Assembly: GCA_937900725.1 (NCBI GenBank)
Contig: CALCFP010000195.1
Location: 1-6,006 of the forward strand
Length of the DNA stretch: 6,006 nucleotides
Source: an uncultured Bacteroidota bacterium
GTDB lineage: Bacteria > Bacteroidota > Bacteroidia > Bacteroidales > SZUA-534
Direction: 5' to 3'
The notes beneath the pieces were generated by a model. The model did no database searches. It was not told the origin of the DNA and saw only the letters and a program-made list of their open reading frames with translations. Positions 1-6,006 of the stretch are shown in pieces. A program made the translations under genes and the position numbers. How positions within the stretch are numbered: the first letter of the stretch is position 1; the number at the start of each line of letters is the position of its first letter.

Positions 1-278
1 AAGATGTCTGGTATTATACACATAATAATTCAATATTCACACACTACCAATCTATAACTTTAATCATTGACATACAATATATTAACTTTTATTTCATTAC
101 ATTCTTCAATAAATCACCCTTTAAAATTAATAATAAATTAAAACAGTACATTAACTTAACATAAATCATTTTTTTGAAGTATATGGATAGATATTATTTT
201 TTATATATGTAAGCATAATGCGATGATTGTCATTAATCATGCAAAAGCTTTTTCTGAAATCAGATACTTGATTTAAAC
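1..278. other. AT-rich non-coding region
   Basis: I see no credible coding sequence, tRNA or rRNA here. Base composition is extreme: the 60 bases at 61-120 are 22% G+C, against 53% for a sample inside the neighbouring gene (841-900). Stop codons are frequent in all frames. Small dyads are present, including the palindrome AAAAGCTTTT at 243-252 and a weak 6-bp stem (ATGATT/AATCAT) at 223-240, but AT-rich DNA produces such dyads by chance. The stretch probably holds the upstream or downstream flank of a gene beyond the left edge. Nothing firmer can be assigned. Confidence 0.75.
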
Positions 279-313
279 AAAAAAGGCAGAAATACAAAAT
301 GTATTTCTGCCTT
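279..313 (-). terminator. Intrinsic terminator of the EF-G2-like gene
   Basis: On the minus strand a perfect 14-bp stem (AAGGCAGAAATACA at the outer arm) closes on a three-base loop. The arms are 283-296 and 300-313. The stem is followed directly by a run of U residues (complement of 279-284). It lies 47 bases after the TAG stop of the EF-G2-like gene, the right place for a rho-independent terminator. In the plus direction the hairpin is followed by TTATGTAT rather than a U tract, so it should work mainly on leftward transcripts. Confidence 0.9.
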
Positions 314-321
314 ATGTATGC

Positions 322-341
322 AGATGTGATATTTCACATCT
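322..341 (-). repeat. Extra 8-bp inverted repeat in the 3' UTR of the EF-G2-like gene
   Basis: AGATGTGA and TCACATCT form a perfect 8-bp stem around a 4-base loop. It sits between the stop codon (361-363) and the terminator hairpin (279-313). It would form a second hairpin at the mRNA 3' end, possibly protecting against 3' exonucleases. The arms resemble CRP half-sites, but the spacing between the TGTGA and TCACA cores is 4 rather than the usual 6, and the location is downstream of a gene. An RNA hairpin is therefore the simpler reading. The dyad is visible; its function is inferred. Confidence 0.5.
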
Positions 342-360
342 CTACAATCTGTGATTGGTC

Positions 361-2520
361 CTATTCCTCTTCCTTGTGTTCGGCCTCGTAAGCCTTGAGG
401 AGCTTGTCCTGAACGTCGCCAGGCACTTGGGCATACTCGGCAAACTTCATAGTGTAGGTTGCGCTACCCGAAGTGAGCGAACTCAACGATGTGGAGTATT
501 TGTTAAGTTCAGCCAATGGAACTTTGGCCTGCAGCTTCTCGTAGCCCGACTCGCTATTCATGCCCATGATTATGGCGCGGCGGCCTTGCAGGTCGCTCAT
601 AACGTCGCCCATATATTCCGACGGCACAAGCACCTCAACGTCGTAGATAGGTTCCATGATTTTTGGCCCGGCAGTCTTGAAGGCTTGACTGAAGGCGTTG
701 CGGCCTGCCAGCTTGAATGAAATTTCGTTTGAATCGACAGGGTGCATCTTGCCGTCATATATGCAGACACGGATGTCGCGGGCATACGAACCGGTGAGCG
801 GTCCTTCCTCCATCTTCTCCATGATGCCTTTCTGGATTGCCGGCATGAAACGGGCCTCGATGGCACCGCCTACAATGCAGTTGCAGAAAACAAGTTTTCC
901 GCCCCACGGCAAGGCTATCTCTTCGGTTCCGCGAAGGCTGACCGACCAGTCCTTGCCGTCAATCTTGAATGTTGACGGAGCAGGCATTCCTTCGTAGTAT
1001 GGCTCTATAATCATGTGCACCTCGCCAAACTGCCCGGCGCCGCCCGACTGCTTTTTGTGCCGATAGTCGGCCTGTGCGGGTTTTGTTATGGTTTCGCGGT
1101 AAGGAATCTTCGGGTCGAGGAACTGCACCTTAATGCCGTGCAGGTTCTCAAGCTGCCATTTCAGCGAGTTTATGTGGAACTCGCCTTGTCCATATACAAT
1201 GGTCTGTTTCAGTTCGTTAGAATATTCCACTATTATTGTCGGATCCTCCTGAGCCTTGCGTATCAGGGTGTCGCCAAGTTTCTCGTCGTCTGACGACTCA
1301 GCGGCCTTTATTGCCGTGCGGAATTTCGGGTCGGGAAGCTGGGTGGCGGGATAGGTCCAGTCCAAATCCTTGTCGTTAAGGGTGTGGTTGGTTTTAGTTT
1401 CCTTGAGTTTCACCATAGCGCCAATGTCGCCGGCAACCATTTCGGTCAGTTTCTCGCGGTTTTTGCCTGCAGGCGAGAAGAATTGCGCTATGCGCTCCTT
1501 AGCGTTCTTGTTTGTGTTGACAAGATCCATGCCTTCGACAAGCTTGCCTGACATCACCTTGAAGTAAAGCACCTCTCCTACGTGTTCCTCTACAGTTGTC
1601 TTGAAGACGAACACCGAAGTTTTTCCTTCAAGGTCGCAAAGGACTTCGTTGCCCTCGGAATTGACTGGTGCAGGCATTTCCGTCGGGTTTGGAGCCACAT
1701 TGCCCACAAACTCCATCATTCGGCGTATGCCCATGTCCTTTTTGCCTGCAACGCAGAACACGGGGAACATTCCGCGACTGATGATACCTGCACGTATGCC
1801 GGCACGCATCTGATCCTCGTCGAGGAATCCGGCGTCAAAGAATTTCTCCATCAGCGTGTCGTCGTTTTCGGCGGCGGCCTCAATAAGCTTTGCATTTAGT
1901 TCCTTGGCCTTCTCCATCTGTTCGGCAGGGATTTCCAGCACTTCAGGAACACCGCCTTCGGGTTTCCAGCGGTACATCTTCATTTTCAGCACATCAATCA
2001 TCTCATTGTATCCTGTGCCAGGGTTTATTGGATATTGTACAATGGCCACCTTGTTGCCGTACAAGGCGTTAAGTTCTTCCATGGTCTTGTCAAAGTTGGC
2101 CTTCTCGTGGTCTAGTTGGTTGACGGCGATCAGCATCGACGTGTTCAGCCGCTTGCAATGACGCGATATAGTCTGCGTGCCGACTTCAACGCCCTTTGAG
2201 GCATTTATCACCATTATCGCCGCATCGGTGACAGCCAGTGATGAAATGACACCGCCGACAAAATCGTCAAGTCCCGGAGTATCTATGATGTTCAGTTTCT
2301 TGTTGTTGAATTCAACGTGAAGCACTGTTGAATAGACAGAGCGTCCTTGCTCGTGTTCAATGGGGTGATAGTCGGAAACGGTATTTTGGCTTTCAATGTC
2401 GCCACGGCGGCCAATCACTCCTGCTTCAAACATCATCGCCTCGGCCAGGGTGGTCTTGCCTGAGCCTGCGGCACCAATTAACGAGAGATTCTTAATCTCA
2501 TTAGGCTGATAAACTTTCAT
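361..2520 (-). CDS. fusA2: EF-G2-type elongation factor G paralog with degenerate GTPase motifs
   Basis: This is a complete 719-residue translational GTPase-family protein, slightly longer than canonical EF-G (about 700). It should act on the ribosome in the cytoplasm, promoting tRNA-mRNA translocation. The G domain occupies roughly residues 8-285, domain II 290-395, III 400-475, IV 480-605 and V 615-695. The P-loop GAAGSGKT (16-23) is intact. Other signatures are altered: DTPGHVDF reads DTPGLDDF (80-87), so the catalytic His is Leu84; NKxD reads NQLD (134-137); and the switch-I RGIT Thr appears to be Tyr63. Domain IV keeps the tip loops KQSGGAGQ (490-497) and HPVDSNE (593-599), including the His equivalent to E. 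coli His583. An extra segment lies near residues 518-546. Together these features match EF-G2 of Bacteroides thetaiotaomicron, reported to translocate without GTP hydrolysis and to accumulate during carbon starvation. ATG at 2518-2520 is chosen because the G domain starts immediately after it; no Shine-Dalgarno is visible, as is normal in Bacteroidetes. The stop is TAG. Tet(M)-like protection proteins and canonical fusA are less likely. Confidence 0.93.
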   Translation of the reverse strand: MKVYQPNEIKNLSLIGAAGSGKTTLAEAMMFEAGVIGRRGDIESQNTVSDYHPIEHEQGRSVYSTVLHVEFNNKKLNIIDTPGLDDFVGGVISSLAVTDAAIMVINASKGVEVGTQTISRHCKRLNTSMLIAVNQLDHEKANFDKTMEELNALYGNKVAIVQYPINPGTGYNEMIDVLKMKMYRWKPEGGVPEVLEIPAEQMEKAKELNAKLIEAAAENDDTLMEKFFDAGFLDEDQMRAGIRAGIISRGMFPVFCVAGKKDMGIRRMMEFVGNVAPNPTEMPAPVNSEGNEVLCDLEGKTSVFVFKTTVEEHVGEVLYFKVMSGKLVEGMDLVNTNKNAKERIAQFFSPAGKNREKLTEMVAGDIGAMVKLKETKTNHTLNDKDLDWTYPATQLPDPKFRTAIKAAESSDDEKLGDTLIRKAQEDPTIIVEYSNELKQTIVYGQGEFHINSLKWQLENLHGIKVQFLDPKIPYRETITKPAQADYRHKKQSGGAGQFGEVHMIIEPYYEGMPAPSTFKIDGKDWSVSLRGTEEIALPWGGKLVFCNCIVGGAIEARFMPAIQKGIMEKMEEGPLTGSYARDIRVCIYDGKMHPVDSNEISFKLAGRNAFSQAFKTAGPKIMEPIYDVEVLVPSEYMGDVMSDLQGRRAIIMGMNSESGYEKLQAKVPLAELNKYSTSLSSLTSGSATYTMKFAEYAQVPGDVQDKLLKAYEAEHKEEE

Positions 2521-2576
2521 AGTGGTACAGGTATATAGTTGGACAAAAAATGAAATTACGGATTAAACCCGTTGCA

Positions 2577-2609
2577 TAAAGTTATAGTAATTTTTCATGA
2601 AATCCCAAA
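2577..2609 (-). promoter_or_regulatory. Candidate Bacteroidetes-type promoter for the EF-G2-like gene
   Basis: Read on the minus strand, a -33 element TTTG (complement of 2606-2609) is followed after 21 bases by TAACTTTA (complement of 2577-2584). The latter matches seven of eight positions of the Bacteroidetes -7 consensus TAnnTTTG. Transcription would start near 2570, giving a leader of about 50 bases. In B. thetaiotaomicron the orthologous gene is activated by the carbon-starvation regulator Cur. Such a site could lie just upstream of this promoter, but I cannot identify one by eye. The assignment rests on motif match and position only. Confidence 0.5.
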
Positions 2610-2730
2610 GAAAAAAATGCATAAAACAAATAGACAAAGCACTGATGCACTTGTATATCTGCCAATGAATGATTGTCACTCGCTGAATAGTCACTAGACA
2701 GATGAACAATGGGGAAAATGCAGCAAACGA

Positions 2731-2760
2731 ATATAGGGGACTTATGAAATTCCCCTATAT
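2731..2760. repeat. Perfect 10-bp inverted repeat, function unknown
   Basis: ATATAGGGGA and TCCCCTATAT are exact reverse complements separated by 10 bases. There is no U tract on either side, so it is not a standard terminator, and a good terminator for the LRR gene already lies 23 bases away. It is upstream of the EF-G2 promoter. It could be an operator with two half-sites about two helical turns apart centre to centre, or an RNA hairpin if a transcript starts further upstream. The sequence symmetry is certain; the role is not. Confidence 0.6.
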
Positions 2761-2782
2761 ACATACCTGTAAACCGATACTG

Positions 2783-2827
2783 CGAAAAAGAAACAAGGGC
2801 AACAGGCCGAAGCCCATTGCCCTTGTT
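2783..2827 (-). terminator. UUCG-capped intrinsic terminator of the LRR gene
   Basis: On the minus strand AACAAGGGCAA pairs perfectly with TTGCCCTTGTT (arms 2817-2827 and 2792-2802). The stem continues inward through two G-U wobbles and three G-C pairs to a UUCG tetraloop closed by C-G, giving about 16 bp in all. A U-rich tail (UUUCUUUUUC) follows. It begins 22 bases after the TAA stop of the LRR gene. The stable tetraloop, long stem and tail make this a strong rho-independent terminator that should isolate the EF-G2-like gene from upstream transcription. Confidence 0.93.
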
Positions 2828-2849
2828 ATGATGCTGTCGTGGTTTATTC

Positions 2850-5800
2850 TTAATTCTTATTTATGTTAATCCGTCTTGCCTCGTTTCCAATCTTTACAAT
2901 GTATATGCCTTCACGCTGCATTGTTATTGAGACGTTGCGCGCCGCGTCTCTACGGGCGATTAACCGTCCCACGGCGTCATAGACATAAATGTCGGCGATG
3001 GCGTTTTCAACCACTATTACGTTGTGGTGAGCGTAGATTTTCATGTTGGAGACGGCATTGGATGAAATGGCGTCGGCCTTTTCAAAAATGGCTTCCAATG
3101 TAACATTTTCTGTCAAGGTTATTGTGCGAGGATTGTCGGTATTGCCGTCGCTCCATTTCACGAATTGGCAGCCAACCGCAGGTGTGGCAGATAATGCAAT
3201 AGTCTCATTTTCTACATATAAGCCTGAACCTGCTACAGAACCATACGCTTCATCATTTGATGTCAATGCGACCTGGATAAGGCTTCCTTCCACAATGTCA
3301 AAATCTTTCCAGACATCAGCAGCTTCGTATTTTTCCTTTGTACCTACGGGCACAAACAATTTTACATTTGACAATGTCACATTTTCAAAAACACTTGATT
3401 CGATAGATAATGGCTCATCCATATTGACTACGACTGAAGTCAAACCCTTGCAACCATAAAAAGCGCTAATTCCAATACTTGTCAGGTTAGCAGGAATGGT
3501 GATGGATGTTAATCCTGAACATTCATAAAAAGCACATTTCCCGATGTTTTGAACGCTGTCTGGAATGGTGAGTGATGTTAGACCCTTGCATGCGTGAAAG
3601 GCGAAATTTCCAATACTTTTCAAATCACCGTTAGGAATAGTGAGCGATGTTATTTTTGAACACCATTCAAAAGCGTTTTCGTCAATGGTTGTAACACTGC
3701 CCGGTATTGAAACCGAGGTTAATTCTTTACAGTTGTAAAAGGCGCAATATTCAATACTTGTGACACCTTCAGGGATTGAAACAGATGTCAAGCTGCTGCA
3801 TTCGTAGAACGCAGATTTGCCAATGCTGGTAACCGAATTTGGAATGGTGACCGAGGTCAAACCTTTACAACCGTCGAACGCCTCATTGCCAATGCTTGTG
3901 ACCGAGTTTGGAATCTCGACTCTGGTCAACCCTGAACAACCATCGAACGCACAATTGCCAATGCTTGTAACTGAATTGGGAATGATTACCGAGGTCAAGG
4001 CTGTGCAACCATAGAACGCAGATATGCCAATGTTTGTAACCGTATTTGGAATGGCGACATTGCCGCCAGTACCGATATATGCAATAAGGGTATCCTTTTG
4101 GGCATTGGAATAGACAAAGTCGCCATCAACTACGCCATTTACCATTTTTGATGCACCCCAAGGACTGCCTGTTGCACTTCCGCCGTATCCAACGACGTTT
4201 ACGCCAGAGAACGCTCCGTCGCCAATGCTTGCGACCGTATTTGGAATGGTGACAGAGGTCAGGCTACTGCATCCTGAGAACGCATTCGAGCCAATGCTTG
4301 CGACCGTATTGGAAATGAAGACAGAATCCAGCCCGACACAGCCATTGAAGGCATTTGAGCCGACGGCTGTAACTCCTTGCGAAATTTCCACCACTTCAAT
4401 GCCGTAATGTTCTTTAAAATACTTCCATGGCATATTGCTGGCAGTGTAGTCAGGCATGGCTCCATTTCCGCTGATGACAAGTTTCTTGGCAGCCTTGTCG
4501 AAAGCCCATGTCAGACTGTCGCCACATTGGCCGCTATTGGCCACATCAAATGTGGCGCTTATGAACAAATCGGCATTAATGCCGGAAACCACAAAACCGT
4601 CTGTGCTTTCCTTAAGTGTGTCTCCATTTACAATTACCGATTCAACAATAAAGTTGTTTTTTGGTTTTGGTGTTAAATTCACCTGTTCTCCATCCTTGAA
4701 ATAATACCTTTCTGGAACTATGGTACCGTTGACAATGTTCTCATCTATCTTCACAAAATTAATACCTACAATATTTGAAAACTCGTTGAATGGAATCTCC
4801 TTCTTGTAATAGTCAACCAAGTCCTTTGGTACATACAATGTACATTTGTCATAATTGTAGAAACAGTAACTGTTGGCCTGCCAAATGTTTCTGGCAGCCA
4901 CCACAACCGTCTGCAGGCTTGAACAATCGGCGAACGATGACTGCCCGTAGTCAGTGCAGGAAGAAGGCAAGATTACAGTCGTCAGACTATCGCAGTCCCA
5001 AAACGCATACTTGCCAAGGCCTTTGACACCTTCTTCAACTATCACGGTCTCAATACTATCTGAGAACTCGTTCCATGGCGTATTAGTTTCCAATCCTGTC
5101 CATATGTCGCCTACGGTTTTATAATCAGCAATGTATCCGTCTCCACTGATGGTTATTGTATGGGTTACAGTGTCGTAACGCCATTTCATTCCTTCGCCAC
5201 ATGTACCTGTTTTTTCAAAACTTTCGACTGGCTTTTCTGCTGGCATAGGAGATGTATTCCAAACTACTGGCCTGCCACCTGGATTCCAATTATTATTCCA
5301 ATTTTCTGGCTTAGAACTAGCCTCACAATATATGGTTAATGAACCGCAGTCTTTAAACACACATTCTTCCATTGTGTTGACAGAGCCAGGAATTAATACA
5401 TTATTCAATGAACTACAATGATAGAACGAATAGCTGCCAATGCTTGTAACTGATTTTGGAATGGTAATCGACGTTAGTTTTCTGCAACTATGAAATGCAG
5501 AACCACCAATTCTTGTAACTGAATAAGTTTTTCCATCATAAGTAACAGTTTCTGGTATCTCAATACTAGTCAAGTTAGAATAGTTATTGGCAAAATCAGA
5601 ATCTGAGTCTTCAAAAGAAACCTTAACACTCCAGCTACTTAAAAAGGAATAACACAAATCCCCGATCTTGAAATCGTAAGCCTTTGAACTAGTTTCTTCT
5701 GGCACCTGTTGTGCATTCCAAACTACTGGCTTGCCATCGGGATTCCAATTGCTGTCCCATGCATCTGGCTTTGAACTTGCCGCACATGATATGGTTAATT

Positions 5801-6006
5801 TATAGCAATTATCAAAGGCATTTCCTCCAATGCTTGTCACCGATTTAGGAATGGTCACCGATGTCAAGCTACTGCAACCATCAAACGCTTGTGAGCCAAT
5901 GATGGTAATTGAACTTGGTATGGTTATCGATGTCAGGTTACTGCAACCACGGAACATTTCAGACTCAATCTCGGTCAACGAACTTGGGATGTTCACCGAC
6001 TTCAAG
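2850..6006 (-). CDS. BspA-type leucine-rich-repeat surface protein with T9SS-like C-terminal tail (N-terminus outside window)
   Basis: At least 1051 residues are visible and the gene continues past the right edge. The first in-frame codon, TTG at 6003-6005, is an internal Leu of a repeat, not a start. The protein is dominated by 23-residue BspA-type (LRR_5) repeats, consensus LTSVTIPNSVTSIGxxAFxGC. There are about 20 copies, in clusters near residues 1-69, 145-222, 319-363, 539-603 and 650-854. Between them lie Cys/Trp-rich spacers ending PVVWN (74-97, 227-250), two CGxxxxW..ISGxG modules (269-290, 494-515), a region resembling divergent InlB B-repeats (about 417-487), an SPWG-containing insert (604-649), and a second InlB-like module (910-976). 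The end (986-1051) has VYDAVGRL and GIYIVKIG, typical of T9SS sorting domains, so export to the cell surface or medium is likely. Family members are adhesins or host-binding proteins; the ligand here is unknown. The stop is TAA, followed by a strong terminator. The signal peptide and promoter are not in view. Confidence 0.9.
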   Translation of the reverse strand, partial: LKSVNIPSSLTEIESEMFRGCSNLTSITIPSSITIIGSQAFDGCSSLTSVTIPKSVTSIGGNAFDNCYKLTISCAASSKPDAWDSNWNPDGKPVVWNAQQVPEETSSKAYDFKIGDLCYSFLSSWSVKVSFEDSDSDFANNYSNLTSIEIPETVTYDGKTYSVTRIGGSAFHSCRKLTSITIPKSVTSIGSYSFYHCSSLNNVLIPGSVNTMEECVFKDCGSLTIYCEASSKPENWNNNWNPGGRPVVWNTSPMPAEKPVESFEKTGTCGEGMKWRYDTVTHTITISGDGYIADYKTVGDIWTGLETNTPWNEFSDSIETVIVEEGVKGLGKYAFWDCDSLTTVILPSSCTDYGQSSFADCSSLQTVVVAARNIWQANSYCFYNYDKCTLYVPKDLVDYYKKEIPFNEFSNIVGINFVKIDENIVNGTIVPERYYFKDGEQVNLTPKPKNNFIVESVIVNGDTLKESTDGFVVSGINADLFISATFDVANSGQCGDSLTWAFDKAAKKLVISGNGAMPDYTASNMPWKYFKEHYGIEVVEISQGVTAVGSNAFNGCVGLDSVFISNTVASIGSNAFSGCSSLTSVTIPNTVASIGDGAFSGVNVVGYGGSATGSPWGASKMVNGVVDGDFVYSNAQKDTLIAYIGTGGNVAIPNTVTNIGISAFYGCTALTSVIIPNSVTSIGNCAFDGCSGLTRVEIPNSVTSIGNEAFDGCKGLTSVTIPNSVTSIGKSAFYECSSLTSVSIPEGVTSIEYCAFYNCKELTSVSIPGSVTTIDENAFEWCSKITSLTIPNGDLKSIGNFAFHACKGLTSLTIPDSVQNIGKCAFYECSGLTSITIPANLTSIGISAFYGCKGLTSVVVNMDEPLSIESSVFENVTLSNVKLFVPVGTKEKYEAADVWKDFDIVEGSLIQVALTSNDEAYGSVAGSGLYVENETIALSATPAVGCQFVKWSDGNTDNPRTITLTENVTLEAIFEKADAISSNAVSNMKIYAHHNVIVVENAIADIYVYDAVGRLIARRDAARNVSITMQREGIYIVKIGNEARRININKN
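2853..3050 (-). other. T9SS-like C-terminal sorting domain of the LRR protein
   Basis: The last 66 residues (986-1051) form a small beta-rich domain. It has IYVYDAVGRLIARRD (1006-1020) and REGIYIVKIG (1031-1040), the two most recognisable strands of type IX secretion C-terminal signals, and ends in a short basic/Asn-rich tail. Families with this pattern use it for transport across the outer membrane and, often, for surface anchoring. No T9SS machinery gene is in the window, so this rests on motif recognition. Confidence 0.7.
3444..4058 (-). repeat. Coding tandem repeat of about 69 bp period (LRR array)
   Basis: Nine consecutive repeats encode residues 650-854 of the LRR protein. All are 23 codons (69 bp) except two: the first lacks its opening residues after the SPWG insert, and one has 24 codons (residues 785-808). 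At DNA level the copies at 3820-4058 are the most alike, sharing blocks such as CCAATGCTTGTAAC and GGAATG at matching positions. Copies toward 3444-3800 are more diverged. The pattern indicates growth by in-frame duplication, with possible copy-number change by recombination. Confidence 0.85.
5256..5327 (-). repeat. Dispersed 72-bp repeat, copy 1 (PVVWN spacer)
   Basis: It encodes Cys227-Asn250, a Cys/Lys-Pro/Trp-rich spacer closing an LRR cluster. By hand alignment it matches 5715-5786 at about 58 of 72 positions, including a shared 16-base block at the left end. The two copies are 459 bp apart, so the whole LRR-plus-spacer unit may have been duplicated. Similar spacers recur in other Bacteroidales BspA-like proteins. 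Confidence 0.75.
5715..5786 (-). repeat. Dispersed 72-bp repeat, copy 2 (PVVWN spacer)
   Basis: It encodes Cys74-Asn97, the partner of the spacer at 5256-5327. Both follow the last repeat of an LRR cluster and precede a linker of low similarity, which marks the boundary of a duplicated module. Conserved positions include the leading Cys, Ser-Lys-Pro, two Trp residues, Asn-Pro and the final Pro-Val-Val-Trp-Asn. Confidence 0.75.

Larger units (their letters stand above)
2521..2849. other. Intergenic region between the LRR gene and the EF-G2-like gene
   Basis: This 329-bp gap separates two genes read in the same direction. From right to left it holds the LRR terminator, about 22 bases of spacer, a perfect inverted repeat, about 120 bases without a clear signal, and a candidate promoter. 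The leader from the predicted start site to the ATG would be about 50 bases. A short direct repeat, GTCACT, occurs at 2675-2680 and 2690-2695, a 15-bp period. A 60-codon minus-strand ORF (2582-2764) spans part of the gap; it resembles no family I know and overlaps the promoter, so I do not call it a gene. Confidence 0.7.

Noticed and set aside
173..202. Plus-strand promoter TTTG-N18-TATTTTTT in the AT-rich region, possibly for a small RNA
   Set aside because: T-rich matches of this kind are expected by chance in DNA this AT-rich, and no plus-strand gene or good plus-strand terminator follows.
325..338. CRP-type operator TGTGA-TCACA
   Set aside because: The spacing between half-sites is 4 rather than 6 and the site is downstream of a gene; a hairpin in the 3' UTR explains it better.
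355..720. Plus-strand ORF opposite the 3' end of the EF-G2-like gene, and similar antisense ORFs at 1015-1293, 1582-1899 and 1856-2161
   Set aside because: They are antisense shadows of a well-conserved gene and their translations match no family I recognise.
361..2520. Canonical fusA or a Tet(M)-type tetracycline resistance protein
   Set aside because: The altered G motifs, the domain IV insert and the absence of neighbouring str-operon genes fit the EF-G2 group better; sequence blocks such as YRHKKQSGGAGQFGEVH are as in Bacteroides EF-G2.
2582..2764. Minus-strand 60-codon ORF in the intergenic region
   Set aside because: Its start lies just beyond the inverted repeat, it overlaps the candidate promoter of the EF-G2-like gene, its Cys/Phe/His-rich sequence resembles no known family, and no ribosome-binding or promoter signal precedes it.
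3043..3459. Plus-strand ORFs opposite the LRR gene (also 3817-4014, 4225-4407, 4377-4676)
   Set aside because: Their repeated PMLVTEFGM-type sequence is simply the antisense reading of the 69-bp LRR repeats.
3444..4058. CRISPR-like regular repeat array
   Set aside because: The 69-bp period is exactly 23 codons, the frame is open throughout, and the units encode LRR repeats; there is no alternation of identical repeat and unique spacer.
6003..6005. TTG as the start codon of the LRR protein
   Set aside because: The codon falls in phase at the first Leu of a standard 23-residue repeat, so it is internal; the real start is beyond the right edge.

Overview
The window looks like a chromosomal piece of a Bacteroidales bacterium, probably a gut or oral commensal of the Bacteroides/Prevotella/Muribaculaceae type; the exact genus cannot be told from the sequence. 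Four things point there: a BspA-type leucine-rich-repeat surface protein ending in a type IX secretion (T9SS)-like sorting tail, an EF-G2-type translation factor whose sequence matches the Bacteroides paralog, a promoter resembling the Bacteroidetes TTTG / TAnnTTTG pattern, and no Shine-Dalgarno motif before the one visible start codon.

Layout from left to right: positions 1-278 are very AT-rich, with no supportable gene. A strong intrinsic terminator (279-313) and an extra hairpin (322-341) follow; both lie just downstream of the translation factor gene. The complete EF-G2-like gene runs on the minus strand (361-2520). Next is a 329-bp intergenic region (2521-2849). It contains a candidate promoter for the EF-G2 gene (2577-2609), a perfect 10-bp inverted repeat of unknown function (2731-2760), and a UUCG-capped terminator (2783-2827). 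From 2850 to the right edge the minus strand encodes at least 1051 residues of a giant BspA-like leucine-rich-repeat protein, whose N-terminus lies beyond the window.

Both genes read leftward, but each has its own terminator and the EF-G2 gene has its own candidate promoter, so they are probably separate transcription units that happen to be adjacent. The most interesting item is the EF-G paralog. It keeps the ribosome-facing translocation tip of domain IV but has lost the catalytic histidine and other GTPase signature residues. It also carries an extra segment in domain IV of 26 residues by my count, matching the size reported for the GTPase-independent EF-G2 of Bacteroides thetaiotaomicron. 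The LRR protein is a modular surface protein, and its 69-bp coding repeats and duplicated spacers suggest growth by internal duplication. I did not find a convincing wholly undescribed system here; the intergenic inverted repeat is the most unexplained element.
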